NCBI RefSeq assembly: GCF_003597395.2 | Contig: NC_133790.1 | Coordinates: 23,055,130 to 23,119,129, forward strand | Source: Chelonoidis abingdonii | Taxonomy: Eukaryota; Chordata; Testudines; Testudinidae | Reading direction: 5' to 3' | Length of the DNA stretch: 64,000 nucleotides | Part shown: positions 34,796 to 47,300 of the stretch, one piece after another | Position numbering within the stretch: position 1 is the first letter of the stretch | How the letters are laid out: every line of letters starts with the position of its first letter | Notes under the pieces: generated by a model | Databases searched by the model: none | The model's input: the letters and a program-made list of their open reading frames with translations, nothing else | What the model was told of the DNA's origin: nothing | Made by a program: the position numbers and the translations under genes

Positions 34796-35849
34796 GTCGT
34801 CAATTTGATTTAACCCTCTCAGGCCCAGCTTCTCCTGTGTGCTCCGGTGGATCAGCCTGGAGGTGATATCCCAGGTGTGCAAGGCAGCCCTGGAGAGGAG
34901 TATGGCTCACATTCCTGCCACACTCAGGCTCACTAGGACATTTGGCCTCCGTTCAGGGTAAGTGAAAGACGCGCAAAGCCAAGTTTTAGGCTGAGTAACA
35001 AAGCTAAACCCACACACGGATCTGAGCCTGCCAGGCTCCCGCTGCAGTGCTCTGCACAGAAGCCGCTCGGGGGCTTTCACAGCCCGGTTTCCTTTTGTGC
35101 CGCTCGGTGCCATGTTTTCAAACGTGAGTGGCTAAAGTTAGGCCGCTCCAGCCCCGTTTTAAGCCCCCACGTTTGAACAGCCCCAACTGCAGGCAGCACT
35201 TTGGCTCTTGTTACGCGGCTTTCTCGGCAGAAACAGCTCCGCTCTCGGACACGCTGCCGGGTCCCCCAGAGCAGCGGAGACCCACACGGTAGCTCGCCAA
35301 AGCTAGAAGCGATTCAGCAGACACTTCCCCAGGGCCAGCTCCAGGCCCCCTTTGTTTCTAGCTGCACGCACCACGCTGCCTGAGCCCCAGCAGCCGCGGC
35401 ATGGCGAGCCAGGTGAGAATCCTCCGTGCGCCGGCTACAGGCTCGCTCGCTCCCTTCCTCCCTCCCGCCGGGCTGGAGAAGGGGGCCAGGTGGGGAGCGC
35501 ACGCGGGGTCCCATCCCTACTCCTCTCCCGGGCTGTACCAGCCGCAGACGGGTCCACTCCGCTGTACTTGCCTGGCCTGGGCGCGGCTGTCGGCGTGCCC
35601 CGCTCACTGCCGTCCCCCCCGGTGTAGGCGGCCAGGCAAGCAGCAGCCGGCCGGGTTTTATGCGCACGGCGGCTGCCCGCCCGCCGGGGGTGGGAGGAGC
35701 CGGGCAGGTTGTCCCCGCCGGGCCCTCCTCCCCGCCTGGCTGAGAGGGGTCGGGGGAGGGGGCAGCATGGCCTGTCCGTCCGGCCCCTTTTCCAGCGCTC
35801 ATCTGCCCCGGGAGTGCGGCTCTGCGCCTCGCAGGGAGAAGAGGTCCGA

Positions 35850-35908
35850 ATGGAGACAGAAGCCAGCCAGCCCGGCCTCGCCTGCCCGGACTCCCCGCAC
35901 GATCCCTG
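35850..35908 (+). CDS. MSI1: MSI1 coding exon 1 (start codon)
   Basis: It encodes [19 protein letters not shown] and the first two bases of Cys20. The donor GTAAGG starts at 35909. The context around ATG has G at +4 but C at -3, so the Kozak match is only partial. The frame is open upstream to an ATG at 35709, but homology supports the start at 35850. The exon lies inside the CpG island. Confidence 0.95.
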
Positions 35909-38900
35909 GTAAGGCTCCGCCTGGCGCCGCGTGGGGGCGGCGGGGGGCGGGGGCGCAGCGCGCCTCTCCACGCCCCCGCCTGCAGCCGGCTCCCGCTCCC
36001 ACCAGCTCGGCCCGGGCAGGCTTGGGGTGTGGCGGGCCGCTGCAACAGGCCGATCCTGCGAGCTACCCGCGCCGCGGATCGGACCCGAGCCCTTGCCGGG
36101 CCGGGCATAAGGCACGCGGTGACCCCGGGACGGGCCGCCGCCGCCGCCCCCCCGGGGCCGGAGCAGGTCCCCGTGCCCGCTCCCGAGCTGGCAGCTGTCC
36201 CGCCAGCGGCGCGCGGGTCCGGCCCGCGCTGGAGCCGGCAGGCCCGCCCCGCCTGCTGCCCCCGCGCTGCTCCCCTCCCGTCGCCTGCTAGTCCGGCCCG
36301 GAGCCCCGGCTGCCCCCGGCCCGCCCCGCTCCATTCACGGCTCTTTTTGTGTCTCCCACAGCAAAATGTTCATCGGGGGACTGAGCTGGCAAACCACGCA
36401 AGGTGAGGCCAGCCGGGCAGGGGCCGCTCCCCGCGGCCCCGGCCGAACTCCGGACGGGGCACCTGCCACCCAAACTTCCTCAACTCCCCGGGGGAGCGGG
36501 CTCGGGGCTTTGCTCCGCCCGGCCTGGGGCTGTTATTCCCGGGGGGGGGGGGGCGCTCTGTAGGGCTACCTCGATGCCTCTTCCCGGGGAGGGGGGCGGA
36601 CAGCCGCGGCTGCCCCCGAACTCGTGTGTGTGTGGGCGCGTCGCGGTTCGCCACCAGGGGTCCGATCCAGGCCTGGGGCGCTTTCTCCGTGAGCCGGGCG
36701 GCGCGGTGGGGAGTGGGGCCGGCGCTGGGCAGGGGCCCATGGCCTTGTGTTCTGGTTGCAGAGGGCTTGCGGGAATACTTCAGCCAGTTCGGGGAGGTGA
36801 AGGAGTGTTTGGTGATGCGGGACCCGCTGACAAAGAGATCCAGGTGAGAAGACGGGCCCCTGTTCCTCCTTTTCCCCTGGCCAGAACCGGTCCCGACTTT
36901 AACCAACTTTCTCTCTTTTTTCCTTCTTCCCCCCCCATCTCCCGCCTGGGATTCGGAGTTCAGGGGGTTCGGGTTTGTCACATTCATGGACCAGGCCGGT
37001 GTGGACAAGGTTCTGGCCCAATCCAGACATGAACTGGACTCCAAGACGGTGAGGTTTCTTCTGGCATCTAAGGGGGTTCATTTATCAGCTGAGAACACTG
37101 ATTGATTGTGGTGGTTGATTCCCAATGAAGGGTGTAAATTATTGATTACTGATAAAGAATTATCTCACCCTTCTGCATCCTGGTGATGGTCTGTTAACTG
37201 GGTGCTCTTCTGAGCTATGGATGACCAGGTATGGGTTGGTTTGTGAATGTTGGAATATTGATTATGAATCCCAGGTTATGATTTTCCATTCTGCCTGCTG
37301 ATTGCAAGATCCCTTTTGAGAAACTGATTGTGATACTTCATGAGTTGAAAAGACTGAGTACATTCAGGACTGCGCAAGAAAAAGTGTATCCATGTGAAAC
37401 TGTCTATGGGGGCAACTGCCTCCTAAGTGGAGAGGACATACAGAGCCTCACACTCTCATATGGTGCCCTCTCTTAGTCCCTTATGGAAATACAGCACCCC
37501 ACAGCCTTTGGTAGACTTTTCTGGTCTCTTGTGTGCACCAGTAACCTATTTTGCCATAGGTGTAATCCCTCCATGATGGGCGGTTGATCCTTACAAACAG
37601 GGCTTTGGAGTGGAGCCTGGAGCTGGAGTGCAGAGCAGCTCCAGAGAGTGGAGCTACAGGTTTTTGCTTGGAGCTGGAGCGGAGCCGGAGCACTGCTCCA
37701 AAGCCCTGCTTACAAACAGCTAGACCTGTTGTCTCTGGTGGTGCTGTGGAGCAGTGGTTCTCAAACTTTTGTATTGGTGACCCCTTTCACATAGCAAGCC
37801 TCTGAGTGCGCCTCCCTTTATAAGTCAAAAATGCTTTTTATTTTTATATTTAATACTGTTATAAATGCTGGAGGTGAAGCAGGGTTTTGGGGTGAAGGCT
37901 GACAGCTTGCATCCCACCATGTAATAACCTTGCAACTCCCTGAGGGGTCATGACCCTCAGTTTGAGAACCCCTGTTATAGACCCATATCTCTTTGTGTTG
38001 AGGAGTTGTTGCCTCATGCTCTCTTATGGCTTCCCCAGGATACAAATTTGCAATTACCACTAATTCCTGAAGTTTATTGTCTCCTAGTGTACTCAGAAGG
38101 TGCCTTTGTGAGTCGTCATCTGCTTTTTGAGATATCACTGGTGTCTCCATCCCCCAGGGTGGTGCATCAGTTCTTGCAATTATAGGCTATTTTAGCCACT
38201 TTGTGAACTTGTAGATAGTTTTTTGTAGAGTCATTGGGTCTGTTAACATAGACTGTCAGTTCCTGCATTGCAAACCCTTGGCATCTGAGAGATATGTAGG
38301 ATCTGTGTTTGGGGAGTGGGTGTTGGAGATCTTTTGTCTGAGTAGTTTTAGTGACTTTGTGCTGTCAAATTCCTCTTTCTTAATACTGCCCCAAGGGTGG
38401 GGATACAAGTGATGAGGGCACATGGAGGGAAAAAAAGTTCCAGTTCCAGCCATGAAATAATGAAAAGTCCACATGTGTAACTTGAAGTCTAGTAAGGCAG
38501 TTCAGCATCAAATTCTTTATCTGAGTTGAATAGAGAGAGCGGGAGAGAGAGACCCCTTTCTTGAGGCTTACAGCATGAGCTGCGGTGAGATTTATGTCTG
38601 TTCCTGTTTAACTGCATGGATCGTTCCCTTTGATGTATACAGGACCTTCCTCCCCATGGGAGTTCCTGGTTAAACCTATTCCAGCCGCCTTTGCAGCATG
38701 CAGATTGCCAGGAGTCTTAAAAACCTCGTCCTCTCGTGAGAGTGGTGCAAAGTTAGTTTTGCTTTGGGGGGAGGATTATGATGAAATGTTTTGGGGTGGG
38801 AGCAGGCTTGTTTTATTTTATAGTCCGTGTAAACATGGGGTCTGATGGTGAATCTGTGGGACTGGCCTACCTCACTCTTGAAAAGGTGAGTATGGATGTT

Positions 38901-41319
38901 GATGGTAGCCGCAGTCCCTATAGTATTTCTGGGACGGAAGTGAGATGCAATCTATGGTCTCCATTCTTACCTGTCTAAACCAATGCTGCTTCTGGTCTTA
39001 AAGAAATTCTGCAATCCTCTGGCTGGGCCCAGGAAGGGGAAGGGATGGGGAATGGATAAGCATGCTGGAGGAGAAGAGAAGGGACTTGTGGTGTACAGAA
39101 CATGTGGGGCTGGCCAGCCATTGAAATTCTCTGATGCATCTGGCTTGCTGATTGTATATTGAGGAAGCAAGAAGAATGGTGGCAGTTTCTCTAGAGTCCT
39201 TTCTTTGTCAGGAACTTTGATTTTTTTATTATTATTATTATTATTATTTATTTTATTTTTAAAGTTTAAATATGGGCTGAATGTTTTGGGGTATGTTGCT
39301 TGGTAATTGCTGGATTAGGATCGAAGCCTGATCTATATGTGCAGTTCAGTGGCTCTCAATTCCCCTAAAACATGCTGATTTTTGTAGCCCTGTGTGGAGC
39401 CTTAGATGTGTGGGGTTTTTTTGTTTTTGTTTTTAACTCCTCTTTAGTTGAAAGTTTCTGCTGTTAGTCATGGACTAAATGTCACCAACTCATCTGAATC
39501 CTAACTTAGGCTTTTATAAAACTTTGTGGGAAAAGGCCCAGTGTCGTGAAACTATACCCCATTCTCTGTGCTTGGTGTCTCCTGGTAAACAGCACTTGGT
39601 AGATAAAGTCTGCCCAGCTTGTTGCTTCGTTGTTTTCTGATTCTTCCTATTGTAATTAATGTTGTTGGCCTGATTCTCTGGAGGAAACGTTGTGCCTTTC
39701 AGACTTCTCTTTGTTTGTAAGCTAGCTAGCAGCCTACAGGGGTTATTTATGGAAATGCTTGATATGAGAGTTGGCTTTGCCTTCTCAAGGTAAAAGATTT
39801 GCGTGAAGCTGTAGCCGGCTGCTGCCTTCAGTTTCTTTATGTGCCCTAGAAACAGTGATGTGTTTGAGGTTTTCTTCTTTTGCTTTTGCTGTTTTTATTT
39901 GTGTGTGTGTGTAGGCATTTTCAGATTCACTATTAACAAATGTAACAAAGCTGGCACTAGAGATATGACAATTGTGCTTTTTTGAATCACTTCAGATCCC
40001 AGATAATGGATATAGATAACATGGATAATGATGTCAGCAAGTTAAATGTAGTAATATGAGCTTACATGGGAATTAAACAGTGTTACGTGGCCTGAAAAGT
40101 GGTAATGAAGGGCCCAGTTGTGCACTCGTTTACACTTGTGAGGTCAGTGGGATTCCAGGGATATAACCATGGGCACAATTTGTCCCTAAAGGTTAGTAAA
40201 TTGAAATGAAATGACAAGTACTTAAATAACACCCCTAACCACTATCTGATACTGGTTAAATTTTTTAGGACATTATCTGAGTAACTCTGAATTCCTTATG
40301 TACAAATCTTTATCACATCCGTAACTGACACTGAAGTAAAACTACCAGATTATTGGCTTTAATACCAGGGATACAGGAAGAGATTACCACCACTTCTCCT
40401 TTATGAAAATTCCTGCACTTGAGGAATAGCCCCCTTTAGCACCTTGAGTCTTGTATTGATCTTTCTCTCATTTGTGCACCTTCCATTACACATCTGCAGT
40501 TGATTGGTCCGGCCTCAGTTTACCAGCAACAATAGCTAGTTGTGCAGAAGAATTTGTGACATTACTGCCTATCCCCTCTAGCCAGGTGGATATATTATCT
40601 CTGCCCAGTTTATCATGCTCAGGGTAATGAAAAAATGAGGCCTGGGTTTAACTTTGCTGTGTATGAAAGCATCTTCTTGGCAGGAGCTGAATGACACTGG
40701 CTGAGAACTAAAAGACAGTAGATTATTGTTTTTGCTTATTATCTGCCATCAGCCTCTTGGTCTCCTGCCGTCCTCTGTGCTCAGAATTCACTGTGGATTT
40801 CTGCGCTAGCCAGGAAGCCAGAGGATTGGAGTGGGAGGAAGGGGGAGGAGAAGGGAAAGGTGCTCAGATGTCCCTATGAGGCACCAAGAGGGTATGTTGC
40901 TCTCTGTGTTTGGCGGTCATAAGGGGAGGTTTATTTATGTTCTTCACTTTTGCCTCTGTTTACTTACACGCTGAGTTTATTTATGTTCTAGGCTGTGAAT
41001 CGGGATGGAGGTGGGAAGGCAGAGGGAAGTGATCTGAAGAGGTACTGAGCTTTGGGTTCTGTATAACAAATGAAAGGATGAACGAAGGGAGAAAAGCCAG
41101 GCTGGAAAGTAGACCAATAGCAGTGAGAGGAGCTGGAGAGACGCAGTTTCCTTGTGGGCTGTTTGAGCTGCTGGGCTAATGGGACAAACTTCTCAGCTCC
41201 TCTCCCAGCTACAGCCTTTCCCAGTGTGGGTCGAACAGACCCTCCTTTAGCACAGGGCTCTCTAAGCTGATTTGTAGATTTGGATTATTTCTGATATAAA
41301 GGTGACATCACAAGAGTTG

Positions 41320-41354
<35 letters not shown>

Positions 41355-44300
41355 GTTTTCAGTGCATTAGTATTTTCCTAGTTTAAGTTGTGGTGGTGTT
41401 AATAGTGCAGCCGTGTGTTCGTTCATTGCTGACCTCAGCAGAATGTGCACCTCCTGGATATTGGTCCCGAGATACAGGCACTCCAGTGGACAGCAGGTTT
41501 ATTAATAAACCAAACAGATAGGTGCATCTAGCACAGTAGGATGATTGTAACGGATTGTTTTTATTGTAAAGCATAAATCCTGCAGACGGGGCAGTAGTAT
41601 ACTGTGTGATTTGATGACAGGAGTCTATATCAGTCCGTATTGCAACTTTCTGTCCTTGTCTGTTTAATTCACATCTTTCCTTCTCATGTGAATCCATCCT
41701 TTTGGGGATGAAGTTCTTAGCTTTTTATGTGCTGACCATTTCCTGCTCCACTATTAACCAGGTCAGCTCTGTACACGTAGCCAGAGCGAAGGGGGGAATA
41801 TAGAGCACTTTAATGTGACATTGCTGGTGCAGGGTGGCCAAGGTAGAGTGTGACTGCAGAGAACTGGCTAACAGAGGCTGCTAATCCCAGTCTGTGGTGT
41901 TCCATCTTGTGCTGAACTGCTGCTGCTCACATTCAGATGGAACATTGCATGCTGGGAACTGTAGTCTCCAGGGATCACAGTTCTATTAGAAGATAAAGTT
42001 GTCTGCAGTCTACTTTATGCTCATTAGGTGTCTTTCTTGGATCTGGCAAGCTGTCAGTTGGGCAAAGTTTGTGGAGAGCTTATATTAAAAAACGAAATGT
42101 AGGCAATTAAAGTGTGTTCACCTGCTCTCTCTCTCCCATGTCTCTTTCAGATCGACCCAAAAGTAGCATTCCCCCGCCGAGCACAGCCCAAGGTAGGTAG
42201 CATGTGCAGCTTTTACAAATTGAAAAGGTGCAGCTCAATGAACTTGAATCCTCTTTGTGCTCTTGTCCAGAGGATGCTGGAAGGGGATCTTGGTGCACCT
42301 GCCAGCACTGGTCCTTAAGGCTCTGATGAGTGATACTCAGGCTTAGTTCCTACTTTAATGATGACCTTTGGTGCTCCACCTCTAGACTTGCATTCCGTTG
42401 TGCCTGATGTAGCTCACTGTGGAGCTTTGTGATGCTCTTGTGATTGCCAGTGTGGGGTTAGAACAGCCCAATCTCCACTCCAGTGTGGTTAGATCATGCT
42501 TAGTGAGTGGAGCTGATGAAATGCAGAACTCTGCTCAAGAACATAACACCTTCTGCTCTTTGGTAGCCTGTATCTGGAATCTGTAGGATGACCTGGGCAG
42601 AGGTGTGGGAGAAAGAACTTCATTTTGTGGAATGGCAAGGTGCACACCAGCATTGTAAGGCCAGAGAGAGAAGGACGTTGGGCTTGACATGCACTAGGAA
42701 GGTGGGCGCTTGGTGGAAGCGAGCAGCTGTGGGGGTTCTATCAGATGCTCAATGGGAAACTTTTAACTGCAGAGTGAAGAGCAAATTGGCAACTTGCCTT
42801 CAAAGTGCAATACAGATTTGTGGGTCTCGACTGGGCTGGGGAACGAGAGCCTACAATCTCACCCCAAGTACTGCAGCAGGAGAAAGGGCTGCTGAGGAAG
42901 AGAGGAGAGAATTGCAGAATGGAAGTAGAGACTGATGTGGGGAGGAAAGCACAGGAGATCAGGAGCTGAGAACAGTTAGTGAGCAGGTATCCTGAGTAAC
43001 AAGCCAGGAAGCACATGGTAGGAATTGGGTTAATTCCATTAAACAGTTTGGTGACAGAAGGTGCTTTAGTGTTAGAACAGGCTGCTCTCCAAACCATGGA
43101 ATTGCTGCGGATTAGCCCTGTGCTCCTTGGGCTTATTAGGACCATGTGTTCCTGCTAGAGCAGGGGAGTGGCCAAGAGGCTGAGAGGAGGATGCAGCTGG
43201 AGCTGGAGCGTCAGTTCAGAGGACACCAGTGTGCCTCATCCTAGCAGCCATTGCCCTCCTCAGTTATTTCTCCTCAGTCTCCTGTGGCTGGGGGGAGAGA
43301 AAGGGCAGGGTTTCTTTCTTTCCCTCCTCCCAGATGCACAAGAAGGCTTAATGGGGAGTTTCCTCTGGCTCCTTAAACCTGATGGCTTGGGAATGGGAGT
43401 GAAGCAGCACTTGTTCCCTGTAGGACTGGACACTGCACAGTTTGCAGACCTGTGGGCCATGGAGATCTCTACCTCGTATCACAGCCATGCTCTGCTTTTC
43501 CATTTCACTGCAGGGAGGGAGGATGAGCTGGGGATTGGCAGGGTGACAGCAGTGCACTGTGTGAGTGACGGGAGGGTGGGGAAGGAGATGGCAGCACTCT
43601 GTGTGTCTGCAAGAAGGTTTGTGAAAGTGGGTGACTGAACGATTAGTGGGGAAAGACTTTAACATGCTGTACCCATCCCCAGTGGGTAGATGAGAGATTA
43701 GTGGCTGTGCCCTGGCAAGTCTCACGGGCAGTTGGTGAGCGTGTGCATGTGAGGGGTTAGGAAGGGAAGGGGTAGGAGACAGCAATGTATGGTGACCAGA
43801 CAGCAAATGTGAAAAATCGGGATGGAGGTGGGGAGTAATAGGCGCTTATGTAAGAAAAAGACCCCAAAATCAGGACTGTCCCTATAAAATCGGGACCTCT
43901 CGTCTCCCTACAGCAATATGGTCCATGTTTGCGCAGGTCTGAGATTGCACTTGAGTGATGGAGTTTCACAATATGAAATTTCTGGGGCCTGAAATGTCCT
44001 CCGTTAGATACAGTGTTTCATTAGGGGACTCTCTGCTCCATTGCTGCGGCAATCTTCCAGTGGAATACAGTGCACAGCATGTTCTTCAGCTTACAAAAGA
44101 GGAGGTTTTGGAGACAAATCTTGTTCTCTGCTAACTCTGTTTCTCCCACGAATCCCTGTCTTCCCCTTTCCCAGATGGTAACACGGACGAAGAAGATATT
44201 TGTGGGGGGTCTCTCTGTGAACACTACCGTGGAGGATGTGAAACAGTATTTTGAGCAGTTTGGGAAGGTAAGTCTGATGGGCGAAGTTGGATCAGGGCTG

Positions 44301-47300
44301 TTTCTCTGCTGGGCAGGAAGGGGTGCTTCCTGGTGATCAGGTAAACCACAGGTCAGCAAAAAGTTTGGGTGGCTGGAATTTTCATGCAGAGGGTTGTGAC
44401 CAGGTGTGCCTGCCCTGTAATGATTTTGAACAGAAACCCCTTGCTTGCTCATGGAGTGGATGGAACCTGAGAGAGGGGAGGCTGCGTGCTCTGCCCCCTC
44501 CCCTGAATCTCTCCAGAGATGCCTCTGAGGCTTTGGAGTCCCATAGACTCATAGTTAAGGTGTTTTGAAAGCTGGCTTCCGTTCGAACCCTAGATCTGAA
44601 CTAAGAAGATCATCTGATCCAGAACCAAACTGTGTAGCTTTGGCCATTTCTGATTCTTAGCCTTATGGTTGACCCCTTTGTAACTTTCTGTTAAAACAAA
44701 ATCCTTTGGGCTGAAACTTCTCTTGCTGAGTCTTGGGCCAGAAGTGACAGTTTTAGGAAGCTGGAAGAAAATCTGTCAAGCAAGCTGCCCAAAGCTCCAA
44801 GTGGTTCTGCATTTTACTATAGCTGGTTTATGTCAGCTGATCATTCAAAACCAGATGGGCTCTTCTAACTCCAATTCAGTAAGTCCTCAATGAGCACACG
44901 TGCCTGTCACATGCTGGAAAACAAGTGGGGTAGAATTTGAAGTGATAAAGATCTTCCGTCTTAGCCTGTTATGCACTGGGAAGAGTGAGCATTTTGTGGT
45001 GTAATAGGTGCTGTATAATGTTACTACTGTCACCCTGAAGGGTGCTTAAAGCACTTTATACACTTAAGAAATAATGCAGGTTATTACAGATAGGGATTGT
45101 TTTGCTCTACTGCTTCTAGGGTGGAGCACAGTAACTGTTTAATTATCAGTGCGCAGAACCATTGCACAGTTGTTTAGGACAGGAAGTGAAGGATACCATA
45201 GCCAGTTAGAACTACTTCTTGGGGATTTTAGGGAGCCAGAATGTAATTATCTACGTTGGAATCTTGCCAGGACACAGGGATTAGCACCCTAACTTTGGCA
45301 GAAAATGCCATGCAATGTTGAATGACCATGACAGATGAGACTTTAGTATCTGTGTCTCTTCTGAAAGAGGGCGCCAGCAGCAGCCCAGAGGAGGGCATAA
45401 GATGGTTTTATGGTGTGTGAATGCCTTAACATTTGGAGAGAAGAAAATGAGTTGGAAGAGAGTATCATCACCAATCGGCTGTGTCATATCAGTGTAGCTT
45501 TCAGGAATTCTTTATCACCTATAAAGTTAAATTCTTCTTCTTGGAGTGTTGCTGTCCAGTACCTTTTGCTTTGTCTTGTAGAATGAATGATACGTGCATC
45601 CTGGGATGAACAAAATATACATCACAGTAACTTGCAGCAGCTTAATGCTTCCAGTCAGTCTTGGGAGAAAGGGGAAGTGTTCAGTGCTCTGGGAATCAGT
45701 ATCCACGTTAGTCACTTCTTTACATTTTTTCTGTATTTTAACACAGAAAGTAAATGTGCTGTAACCATATGTCCTGTTCTGTGTTGATGTCTCGAGAGCA
45801 CCATTGCAGGAGTCATGAGTCTGCTCAATGGTCACAGAACCGTTTTGATCAGTAGTTGAAAGTCAGGGGCACACTCCTCTCTTAGCCTTAAGTTCCATAG
45901 AGCACAAATACCCTGCATCTGGTAACTATCCCTCTGCCTTCCAAACAGTGTCACAGAACCAACCTCTCCCTTCAGTCATGTAAGACACACAGCATTTGTA
46001 CATAGCTTTAATGTACTTTTATATTTAATTTTAGGAATGCACACTTCTCCTTTTTAATGTCTTGACTGTTTTGTCAGGGTTTGCCCAAGAGAGAGAATGC
46101 TACCAAAAGACTGGCTTTAAATAATGCTCCTCTTGTCCTATGTTTCCTACTCCATAAAAGCAGGAAAAGTGCCTTTTGTGCCTGGGGAAAATGCTATGAT
46201 GGCTTGTAAGGGCCCCTTCTAAAAGGGCCCAAAAAGAAAACAGCAGAATTTCTTGCTGCCATAAGCTTTGGAGGCGCAGGAGACCTTCTGTGGAGGAATG
46301 TCTAGGGCTGTGTAATGTGCCTTTGAAACCTCCCTTAGAGTGGAAGCCAAGAGAGAGAACACGCACGCAGAAAGGGAATGTCCACAATTAAAAGATGCCC
46401 CACAAGGAACTGCTCAGATTGGTTCCCCGAGCTAAGGCTCCAGGTTCCTTGGACAGGGCTGGAAGGAGAGCTTCATGCAGTTCAGTAACCCTCATGGCAA
46501 AAAGGAGGAGTGCTCCAGAAAGCATCCTGCAGTTAGAGCTAGGTTAACTCTGATGTAATTGGCCTGCTCGGATCATAGGAGTCTGCCACAAGGAAGGGCC
46601 TCTTAGATCTGGGTTGATTGGATTGATCTTCTGCTTCAGAGCATCCTTCTGATTCACTTGGCCACTCCAACAGAAATGCACACCTTCAGAGCTCTGGTGC
46701 AAAGGATTCCTAGACTCTAGGACTGGAAGGGACCTCGAGAGGTCATCGAGTCCAGTCCCCTGCCCTCATGGCAGGACCAAATACTGTCTAGACCATCCCT
46801 GATAGACATTTATTTAACCTACTGTTAAATATCTCCAGAGATGGAGATTCCACAACCTCCCTAGGCAATTTATTCCAGTGTTTAACTACCCTGACAGGAA
46901 CTTTTTCCTAATGTCCAACCTAAATCTCCCTTGCTGCGGAACAAGAAGCAATGGGCATACACTATCATTAGAGGCTAAGGTGAACAAGTTTTCTCCCTCC
47001 TCCTGATGACACCCTTTTAGATACCTGAAAACTCCTATCATGTCCCCTCTCAGTCTTCTCTTTTCCAAACTAAATAAACCCAATTCTTTCAGCCTTTCTT
47101 CATAGCTCATGTTCTCAAGACCTTTAATCATTCTTGTTGCTCTTCTCTGGACCATCTCCAGTTTCTCCACATCTTTCTTGAAATCCGGTGCCCAGAACTG
47201 GACACAATACTCCAGTTGAGGCCTAACCAACGCAGAGTAGAGCGGAAGAATGACTTCTCGTGTCTTGTTTACAACACACCTGGATGTAAATGGATGTCCC

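Larger units (their letters stand above)
35040..36850. promoter_or_regulatory. CpG island spanning the MSI1 promoter and exons 1-3
   Basis: GC content and CpG frequency rise sharply from about 35040 and fall after about 36850, against AT-richer flanks. Several GGGCGG-type GC boxes are visible, for example in 35930-35960 and near 36595. This is typical of a TATA-less vertebrate promoter of a developmental gene. The transcription start cannot be fixed from sequence; it must lie 5' of 35850. Long open frames on both strands here are a side effect of GC richness. Confidence 0.8.

Noticed and set aside
35908..35912. Trp codon and stop at the end of the first MSI1 open frame
   Set aside because: This reads through the donor GTAAGG; splicing gives Cys20, which matches the family.
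35401..36334. Long open frames on both strands (296 aa plus, 299 aa minus) over the MSI1 promoter
   Set aside because: They lie in a CpG island with very few A/T-rich stop codons, are low-complexity Pro/Arg/Ala/Gly, and overlap MSI1 exon 1 in other frames.
36370..37044. 224-aa minus-strand and 209-aa plus-strand open frames over MSI1 exons 2-4
   Set aside because: Shadow frames of GC-rich exon and intron sequence; the real product is the spliced MSI1 frame.
41322..41351. GT run as a Z-DNA or regulatory site
   Set aside because: A plain microsatellite; nothing around it supports a function.
43168..43638. 156-aa plus-strand open frame in intron 5
   Set aside because: No domain or splice context; sits wholly within an MSI1 intron.
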